A DNA stretch of 64,000 nt, taken from the NCBI RefSeq assembly GCF_018918285.1, contig NZ_JAHLQF010000004.1, forward strand, positions 372,001 through 436,000, given 5' to 3'. The position numbers were made by a program, and so were the translations under genes. How positions within the stretch are numbered: position 1 is the stretch's first letter; each line of letters opens with the position of its first letter. A model generated the notes under the pieces. It was not told where the DNA came from. It did not search any database and was given only the letters and a program-made list of their open reading frames with translations. The DNA comes from Clostridium mobile. GTDB taxonomy: Bacteria; Bacillota; Clostridia; Clostridiales; Clostridiaceae. Below are positions 57,607 to 64,000 of the stretch, piece after piece.

Positions 57607-60045
57607 ATGGGAAACTACGGAACTCACATTGATGCTAAATGGCAAGAAAAATGGGAGGAATCTAAGCTTTATAAATTTAATAAAAACAAAAGTGGCGAAA
57701 AATTATATGTGCTTGAAATGTTCTCATATCCATCAGGTAGCAATCTTCATGCTGGTCATTGGTTCAACTATGGTCCAGTAGACTCTTGGGCAAGATTTAA
57801 ACGAATGCAAGGATATAATATATTCCAACCTATGGGTTTTGATGCATTTGGACTTCCAGCAGAAAATTACGCAATAAAAACTGGAATACACCCAAAGGAT
57901 TCTACTGTAAAAAATATCGAAACAATGGAAAAGCAATTAAGAGCTATGGGGGCTATGTTTAATTGGGAAAATGAAGTAATCACCTGTAATGAAGATTATT
58001 ACAAATGGACTCAATGGTTGTTCTTAAAGCTATACGAAAAAGGATTAGCATATAGAAAGAACGCACCTGTTAACTGGTGCCCTAGCTGTAATACTGTTCT
58101 TGCTAATGAGCAAGTTTTAGATGGTGAATGTGAAAGATGCTCTAGTGAAGTTACTAAGAAAGATTTGACTCAATGGTTCTTTAAAATTACTGATTACTCA
58201 GAAGAATTACTACAAAAGCTTGATGAATTAGATTGGCCTGAAAAGACTAAGGCAATGCAAAAGCATTGGATAGGAAAATCTATAGGAGCTGAAGTAACCT
58301 TTAAAATGGCTGATTCAGACCTTTCCTTTGATGTGTTTACTACTAGAGCAGACACATTGTTTGGAGTTACTTATGTAGTATTAGCTCCTGAGAATCCATT
58401 AGTAGATAAAATTACAACAGAACACTATAAAAAAGACGTAGAAGCTTATAAAGAAGCAACAAAGAAACAATCTGAAATCGAAAGACAATCTATAACAAGA
58501 GAGAAAACTGGCGTATTTACAGGTGCCTACGCTATAAATCCTATAAACGGAAGAAAGGTTCCTGTTTGGGTTGCAGATTATGTATTGGCTACTTATGGTA
58601 CTGGTGCTGTAATGGCTGTACCTGCTCATGATGAAAGAGACTTTGCTTTTGCAACTAAGTATGAACTTCCAATAGAAAGAGTTATTAAAGGTGGAGAAGG
58701 TCTTCCTTATGTTGATCCTGGCATTATGGTTAATAGCGGCGAATTCGATGGCATGAACTCAGAAGAAGGAAGAGACGCTATAATAGCTAAATTAGAGAGA
58801 GAGAGCCATGGAACTAAAAAAATAAATTACAGATTAAGAGACTGGTTGGTATCCAGACAAAGATATTGGGGAGCACCTATTCCAGTAGTATATTGCGATA
58901 AATGTGGAACTGTACCAGTTCCAGAAGATCAGCTTCCTGTAAAACTTCCATATGAAGTTGAATTTACACCTGACGGAAAATCACCTTTAGCTAAGTGCGA
59001 AGACTTTATAAACACTACTTGTCCGCATTGTGGCGCACCAGCGAAGAGAGAGGCTGATACTCTTGATACATTTGTCTGTTCTTCTTGGTATTATTTAAGA
59101 TATGCAGACAATAAAAATGATAAGGAAGCGTTCAATACAGATATAATAAATGATATCCTTCCAGTTGATAAATATGTTGGCGGCCCAGAACATGCTTGTA
59201 TGCATCTTCTTTATGCTAGATTTATCAATAAAGCTCTAAGAGATATGGGATATTTAAACTTTGATGAACCATTCTTATCTTTAACTCACCAGGGCTTAAT
59301 ACTTGGTCCAGATGGACTTAAGATGAGTAAGTCAAAAGGAAATACTATTTCACCTGATGACTATATTAAAGAGTTTGGATCAGATGTATTTAGAATGTAT
59401 TTAATGTTTGGTTTTGATTACACTGAAGGCGGGGCTTGGAGTGACGATGGAATAAAATCCATAGGCAGGTTCATTGATAGAGTAGAAAGAATATTAGATT
59501 CCTGCAGAGACTATATTAAAGATCCTAAGAACAGCAAAGACTCTATGGATAAATTAGAAAAAGAGTTGAACTTTGTTAGACACTCTACAATTAAAGCTAT
59601 TAGTGAAGATATGGATAAAATGCAATTTAATACTTGCATAGCAAGAATTATGGAATATACAAATGCGTTATCTAAATACATTAATGAAGAAAGCAAAAAT
59701 CCTACTTTCTTGAAAGAATCTTTAATAGATTTTATAAAATTACTTGCACCTTTTGCACCTCACTTCAGCGAGGAACAATGGAGTCTTTTAGATATGCCAT
59801 TTTCTGTATTCAACGAAAAATGGCCAATATTTAATGAAAGTGCATTAGTTAAAGATGAAGTTGAAATAGCAATTCAAATCAACGGCAAAGTTAAGGGAAG
59901 AATTAATATTCCTTCTGGACTTTCTGAAGATGAAATTAAATTAGCTGCACTAGCTTCTCCAGACACACAAAGAAATATAGCTGGAAAAGATTTAATGAAA
60001 GTAATTGTTATAAAAGGAAGACTTGTTAATATAGTTGTTAAATAA
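57607..60045 (+). CDS. leuS: leucyl-tRNA synthetase
   Basis: An 812-residue class I synthetase. HAGH (in [10 protein letters not shown]) is the HIGH motif and KMSKSKGNT the KMSKS loop. [10 protein letters not shown] with GECERC forms a zinc site. The CP1 editing domain (about 220-400) and a C-terminal anticodon/tail domain ending at [10 protein letters not shown] are present. The frame opens at 57544 inside the T-box terminator; the true ATG 57607 has AAAGGAG upstream. Regulated by the leader at 57332-57567. Confidence 0.97.
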   Translation: MGNYGTHIDAKWQEKWEESKLYKFNKNKSGEKLYVLEMFSYPSGSNLHAGHWFNYGPVDSWARFKRMQGYNIFQPMGFDAFGLPAENYAIKTGIHPKDSTVKNIETMEKQLRAMGAMFNWENEVITCNEDYYKWTQWLFLKLYEKGLAYRKNAPVNWCPSCNTVLANEQVLDGECERCSSEVTKKDLTQWFFKITDYSEELLQKLDELDWPEKTKAMQKHWIGKSIGAEVTFKMADSDLSFDVFTTRADTLFGVTYVVLAPENPLVDKITTEHYKKDVEAYKEATKKQSEIERQSITREKTGVFTGAYAINPINGRKVPVWVADYVLATYGTGAVMAVPAHDERDFAFATKYELPIERVIKGGEGLPYVDPGIMVNSGEFDGMNSEEGRDAIIAKLERESHGTKKINYRLRDWLVSRQRYWGAPIPVVYCDKCGTVPVPEDQLPVKLPYEVEFTPDGKSPLAKCEDFINTTCPHCGAPAKREADTLDTFVCSSWYYLRYADNKNDKEAFNTDIINDILPVDKYVGGPEHACMHLLYARFINKALRDMGYLNFDEPFLSLTHQGLILGPDGLKMSKSKGNTISPDDYIKEFGSDVFRMYLMFGFDYTEGGAWSDDGIKSIGRFIDRVERILDSCRDYIKDPKNSKDSMDKLEKELNFVRHSTIKAISEDMDKMQFNTCIARIMEYTNALSKYINEESKNPTFLKESLIDFIKLLAPFAPHFSEEQWSLLDMPFSVFNEKWPIFNESALVKDEVEIAIQINGKVKGRINIPSGLSEDEIKLAALASPDTQRNIAGKDLMKVIVIKGRLVNIVVK

Positions 60046-60110
60046 ACCTTTGTTTAATGAAAAGTGAATGATGAAATTTTACGAAAGCTAAAATTTCTAC
60101 TATTATAAAG

Positions 60111-60156
60111 ACTGCTGATAAATTTGTATAAAAGCGAATTTATCAGCAGTTTTTTC
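60111..60156 (+). terminator. terminator of leuS
   Basis: ACTGCTGATAAATT (60111-60124) with AATTTATCAGCAGT (60137-60150), loop of 12, then T6. Confidence 0.85.
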
Positions 60157-60218
60157 TATACTTAATAATCAGATTTCAGCCAAAATTAAATATAAATTGA
60201 TATTACTAAAAAACAAAA

Positions 60219-60241
60219 GGAATTTTGCATTGCAAAATTCC
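60219..60241 (-). terminator. terminator of the MacB-type operon
   Basis: GGAATTTTGC, loop ATT, GCAAAATTCC with a T-rich tail on minus. An AT-rich tract (TTCTTAACTTTTAACTCTT, from 60257) lies between it and the permease gene. Confidence 0.7.
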
Positions 60242-60298
60242 CTCGTTTATTCTTTATTCTTAACTTTTAACTCTTAACTAAAAAATACTTAGTATTTT

Positions 60299-61621
60299 TT
60301 ACTCTGTCTTAATAGCTTCTAAAGCACTTAACTTAGTGGCTCTTTTAGCTGGATAGTATCCAGACACTATTCCTACCAAAGTTGTAAATGCTAGAGCCGC
60401 GAAAACTAGCCATATAGGAATGATGGACAACTTAGTTTCTGTCGCTGGACCTCCACCATAACCGAGCATATTTACGTTACGGCCCAGAAAATTAATTATC
60501 GAAGAGAAACCATAACTTATTCCTATACCCATGAATCCTCCTAAAAGACCAATAGTTCCAGCCTCAAAAAGGAATATTCTTTTTATATCTTTTATTTGAG
60601 CACCAATAACCTTCATAACCCCAATTTCTCTGGTTCTTTCATATATTGACATTATCATTGTATTAGTTATACCTAATGCTGCTACTAGCAAAGATACTGC
60701 TCCTATTCCTCCTAATACTCCCTGTATAGTCAGTGATACTTTATTTAAGGATTCAAGCATATCATTTAAGCTATAAGCCTCGTAGCCCATATCTTTAATT
60801 TTTTTCTGTATTTCAGCTACTCTATTAACATCCTTTACTTTAACTAATATTTGACTATATTTATTTTTGTTATTACCATTTTGTCTATTTCTATTTCCAT
60901 CTAGTTTCTGTTGCTCTTTTTTTAGTTTTTCAACTTGCTTTATGTTCATATAAACATAATTGTCCTTTTGAAAATCTCCTTCTTTAAGAACTCCTACTAC
61001 ATTTACTTTCATAGGTTCTTTTGGAGTTTTTTCTTTTCCATTTTCATCATATAAGTTAAAATTCATAGTAAATTTATCTTTTAATGGTTTTATATTTGGT
61101 TCCTTAAAGCTACCGCCAGTTCTTTTTTCATCATAAAAATAATGCTTTATACTTCCTCCAAAAATTAAGTTAAAAGTATCATTTTTTTTAAGATATTTTC
61201 CCTCTTCAAGTTTAAAATCAAAGGCCTCCATAGTTTCAGGATCAATACCTCTTAAATTTATATGTGCTGAGTACTTTCCTGTCTTTATTTTCATGTTCAA
61301 GTCCATCATCGGAGTTACTACTTCTACTCCATCTATTTCTTCTAATTCCTTTATAGCCTTATCATCTAAATAAACCTTTTTCTTATTTAAGCTTCCGCCA
61401 CCTGGTCCGCCCATACCATAGTTTTCCATAACATTAATAGTGTTTAGACTTCCTATATTGCTTATTTCCTTTTGAAAACTATCACTCATACCAAATCCTA
61501 AGGAAAGCATGGTAATTATAGAGCTTGTACCTATAATTACTCCTAGGATGGTTAGAAAAGTTCTTAACTTTCTACGCCATAGATTTTTCAACCCCATTCT
61601 AATAATGTCTAAACTATTCAT
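60299..61621 (-). CDS. MacB/FtsX-type ABC transporter permease
   Basis: A 440-residue permease. An N-terminal membrane helix (about 19-42, LRTFLTILGVIIGTSSIITMLS) and three C-terminal helices (about 295-325, 350-375, 400-425) flank a large outer domain with FtsX features. SIYERTREIGVMKVIGA and SGYYPAKRATKLSALEAI are family motifs. It would act with the ATPase at the right edge and the secreted repeat protein between them. Substrate unknown. Overlaps the previous gene by 8 bases. Confidence 0.92.
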   Translation of the reverse strand: MNSLDIIRMGLKNLWRRKLRTFLTILGVIIGTSSIITMLSLGFGMSDSFQKEISNIGSLNTINVMENYGMGGPGGGSLNKKKVYLDDKAIKELEEIDGVEVVTPMMDLNMKIKTGKYSAHINLRGIDPETMEAFDFKLEEGKYLKKNDTFNLIFGGSIKHYFYDEKRTGGSFKEPNIKPLKDKFTMNFNLYDENGKEKTPKEPMKVNVVGVLKEGDFQKDNYVYMNIKQVEKLKKEQQKLDGNRNRQNGNNKNKYSQILVKVKDVNRVAEIQKKIKDMGYEAYSLNDMLESLNKVSLTIQGVLGGIGAVSLLVAALGITNTMIMSIYERTREIGVMKVIGAQIKDIKRIFLFEAGTIGLLGGFMGIGISYGFSSIINFLGRNVNMLGYGGGPATETKLSIIPIWLVFAALAFTTLVGIVSGYYPAKRATKLSALEAIKTE

Positions 61622-63659
61622 CTAAGGTCATACCTTTCTTTTTCTTATTTTTCTTCCAGAAAACAAATCCTGCGCCTGCTGCAATAATTATTACTGCACC
61701 CCAAATTAATTTACCTTTCTTTCCTCCTTTATTCATTTCAGGAGGCATATTATCCATTCCTGGTTCCATTGGTGGTGCATCTACTACATTTATAGAGAAA
61801 TCTTTTTTTACCTCTACTTGTTCTCCTGCGCTATCATCATAAGAAAATACTAATGTTCCTTTTAATTCACCTGCTTTAGTAGGAATAATACTTCCATCGT
61901 AACTTTCTGAATTACCTGCATTAAAGTCACCTAAGAAATAATCTCCATTTTCTTTGTTGAAATCACCTTCTAATTTTATCATTACATTAGTTAAAGTAGC
62001 CTTACCTTTATTATAGAATTGAGCCATAACTGGGATTGGTTGTCCTACATATCCTTCTGGTGGTAATTCTATATTTCCTATCTCTAATTTAGTCTGTTGA
62101 ACTACAGGTACTCCTATAAGTTCTGTCGCTTCATATTTTTCTCCATTTTCATCCTCATACTCAAATTTCGCCGTCATAGTATAAGTTTTTGGCTTAGCAT
62201 CAGGAACTGTAAACATTTTAAGATTTTTTTCTACTCTTCCCTTTGGTGGAATTTCATCTATATAAAATGTATTACTGCTCTCAACAGGGCTAAATACACT
62301 TCCACTTTGTTCAGTCTTTTCATCTACAGTTAAAAACATCTTTATATTTTTAACTTTTTTACTTGCATTTGTGTTGAAGAAAGATAGATTAACATCAAAG
62401 TCCTGTCCTGCTCTTACAATTTTAGGTTCAAAATTATATTTATCAATTATAAGCTTTGGTACTGATTTACTAGAATCTCCACCGTTAACAAGCATACCTA
62501 TATATTGAACTATTTTATTATTTGAAGTTGCTACAGCTCCTTCTTTAGCATCCTTAACATCATTAGCATCATCAAATTCTACAGTAATGCTAATAGGATA
62601 ATTTTTAGTTTTAGCTTCAGAAGTTGCAAAAAATACGTAGTTTAGTCTTACTGATTTTCCAGGTTCTAGATTTGCAACTTTTTGAATTTTAGTGGACTTA
62701 GGAACTACAGCTTCGTCAGCACTATCTAAAGTAACCTTTACATTAGATATTTTTCCTTTTCCTTCATTTTTCAAATCAAAACCTATATTTATATCTTGAT
62801 TAGTAGAAACTCCATTAGTAGGATAGCTAATATTTTGAACTTTTAAATCATATAAGCCACCGCTTCCTCCTACATTAAGGTAAACTTCATGAGTCTCTTC
62901 AATAGGTTTGTTTTGTGGATCTTTATAATTCATTTTAAGTTTTAATGGATGAGTACCATTAGAAATATTGCTAGCAGCCTTTAAGTGATATTTTACATAT
63001 GTATAACCTTCTCCACTTATTGCACCAAAATAATTTATATTTGAACCACTAGCAATTGTAAATGATCCACCTAATCCTTCTAAAGTGTATTTTACGTCTC
63101 TTGCTTCTACATTACCTTTATTTCTAATATAAAAATAAGCTGTAAACGTTTGTCCAGCTGTTATATTGCCAGGATCAGTTTCTATTTTATCTACTACTAA
63201 TCTAGCTGGTGTATTGGTATTTCTTACTTTTACATAGATCGTCTCAGATTCAGTTTTAGAATCTCCATATGCATTAGTAAATTCATATTTTATTGTTATC
63301 GGATAATTTTTTTCTGCAGCATCTGAATTTACTCTGATTTTAAAACTAACGTCTGCTGAATTATTTCCCAAAAGAGAATCTATATTCTTGTTGAATACCA
63401 AATCTTCAAAAGTAAATGGATTATCCTCAGGCTTTCCGAATTCAGGTGTTATTAATATATTGTAAGCTGAATATCCGCTACTATTCTTTACAGTAAACTT
63501 TATTTCAGCAACTTTTCCAGCTTCTATAGTTGGAATATCTTTATTTATTATGTTTAATCTTGGCATATACCTTTCTGTTTCTCCTGCCGCAGAAACTGGA
63601 AATGAACTTCCTGAAAACATTAACATTACTGTTAATAAAAAGACAAAAAACTTTTTCAT
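61614..63659 (-). CDS. exported CARDB/NEW3-type repeat protein, membrane-anchored
   Basis: A 681-residue protein with a signal peptide ending near VSAAG (about 25), several Ig-like modules of the CARDB/COG1361 kind (each with a KNSSGYSAYNI, RNKGNVEARD, KNEGKGKISNV or FNTNASKKVKN entry), and a C-terminal membrane helix (about 650-668) with a lysine-rich tail. Position between the ATPase and permease suggests an outer partner of the transporter, perhaps taking the place of a MacA-type adaptor in Gram-positives. No HlyD coiled coil is visible. Confidence 0.83.
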   Translation of the reverse strand: MKKFFVFLLTVMLMFSGSSFPVSAAGETERYMPRLNIINKDIPTIEAGKVAEIKFTVKNSSGYSAYNILITPEFGKPEDNPFTFEDLVFNKNIDSLLGNNSADVSFKIRVNSDAAEKNYPITIKYEFTNAYGDSKTESETIYVKVRNTNTPARLVVDKIETDPGNITAGQTFTAYFYIRNKGNVEARDVKYTLEGLGGSFTIASGSNINYFGAISGEGYTYVKYHLKAASNISNGTHPLKLKMNYKDPQNKPIEETHEVYLNVGGSGGLYDLKVQNISYPTNGVSTNQDINIGFDLKNEGKGKISNVKVTLDSADEAVVPKSTKIQKVANLEPGKSVRLNYVFFATSEAKTKNYPISITVEFDDANDVKDAKEGAVATSNNKIVQYIGMLVNGGDSSKSVPKLIIDKYNFEPKIVRAGQDFDVNLSFFNTNASKKVKNIKMFLTVDEKTEQSGSVFSPVESSNTFYIDEIPPKGRVEKNLKMFTVPDAKPKTYTMTAKFEYEDENGEKYEATELIGVPVVQQTKLEIGNIELPPEGYVGQPIPVMAQFYNKGKATLTNVMIKLEGDFNKENGDYFLGDFNAGNSESYDGSIIPTKAGELKGTLVFSYDDSAGEQVEVKKDFSINVVDAPPMEPGMDNMPPEMNKGGKKGKLIWGAVIIIAAGAGFVFWKKNKKKKGMTLDE

Positions 63660-63661
63660 TT

Positions 63662-64000
63662 TTATGCTTCTCCCTTAACTTCTATATTTTTATTATTTAC
63701 TATTTTTTCTATATTACCGTCTCTTATATAGACAATTCTGTCTGCATAAGAGGATATCTCTACATCATGTGTTACTATAATCAGTGTTTGATTGTGTTCT
63801 TTAGCCATACCTTTAATTAGATCCATTATTTCTAATGTGGTTCTTGTATCAAGGTTTCCCGTAGGCTCGTCCGCAAAAACTATGTTAGGATTATTCACAA
63901 AAGCCCTTGCTATACTCACCCTCTGTTGTTGCCCCCCACTCATCTGAGATGGTTTATGATAAAGCCTTTTTTCTAATCCTACCGCCTCTAGCATTTTTTT
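63662..64000 (-). CDS. MacB-type ABC transporter ATPase, C-terminal part
   Basis: The last 112 codons or so of an ABC ATPase that continues beyond the right edge of the window. The signature [15 protein letters not shown], Walker [14 protein letters not shown] and H-loop LIIVTHD are intact; Walker A is off the window. It is first of a three-gene operon with the repeat protein (2 bases apart) and the permease. Confidence 0.93.
   Translation of the reverse strand, partial: KKMLEAVGLEKRLYHKPSQMSGGQQQRVSIARAFVNNPNIVFADEPTGNLDTRTTLEIMDLIKGMAKEHNQTLIIVTHDVEISSYADRIVYIRDGNIEKIVNNKNIEVKGEA

Overview
The window is AT-rich chromosomal DNA from a spore-forming, anaerobic Firmicute, most likely Clostridium sensu stricto. 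The evidence is the low GC, strong AGGAGG-type ribosome binding sites, frequent TTG/GTG starts, spore genes (CotF-like coats, CwlD, SleB, spore photoproduct lyase), two T-box leaders, a clostridial glycolytic operon under CggR and a membrane pyrophosphatase. No phage, insertion sequence or CRISPR array is visible. Species cannot be fixed from the sequence alone.

Layout. 1-750: 5' part of tmRNA (ssrA, minus) and smpB. 836-9914: accessory block between smpB and its usual partner rnr. It holds a GtrB/GtrA plus GT-C-like surface glycosylation module, then a minus-strand cluster (hypB, an 892-residue iron-sulfur/FAD oxidoreductase, hypA, a DUF5692-like membrane protein) divergent from a TetR regulator. 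9929-14592: rnr, hppA, secG. 14800-22021: cggR-gap-pgk-tpiA-gpmI-eno with a well-formed promoter and a two-repeat CggR-type operator. 22108-23472: rpoN. 23663-28376: nucleoside-type BMP ABC importer. 28573-32622: degV, trmL, splB, a HAD phosphatase, cwlD. 32743-36984: MoxR / DUF58 / transglutaminase operon. 37102-40182: VanW-G5 protein, TPM-domain protein, LemA. 40319-45741: cinA, nth, plsC, queG, cysE behind a cysteine T-box, sleB. 45915-52487: lipid kinase, CBS protein, pssA, a TGS/uridine-kinase-like protein, DUF421/DUF4363 pair, fba. 52649-54354: nucleoid-associated protein and two CotF-like coat genes. 54520-57119: operon of a CYTH protein, a DUF5685-like protein, a J-domain protein with a ten-cysteine tail and a membrane protein. 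57116-60045: tRNA-Gln(CTG), leucine T-box, leuS. 60299-64000: MacB-type permease, a secreted repeat-domain protein and the end of its ATPase.

The most interesting parts are: (1) the leader of the 892-residue oxidoreductase, where a strong Shine-Dalgarno and the start codon are 77 nt apart in the linear sequence but would be placed about 10 nt apart by a roughly 21-bp hairpin; (2) the HypA/HypB pair next to that oxidoreductase with no hydrogenase or other hyp gene in the window; (3) the operon joining a DUF5685-like protein, which has two aspartate-rich motifs, to a cysteine-tailed J protein; (4) a spore photoproduct lyase with alanine where the Bacillus-type enzymes, as I recall them, have the hydrogen-donor cysteine. 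All functional assignments come from motif recognition by eye. No alignments, folding energies or database searches were run.
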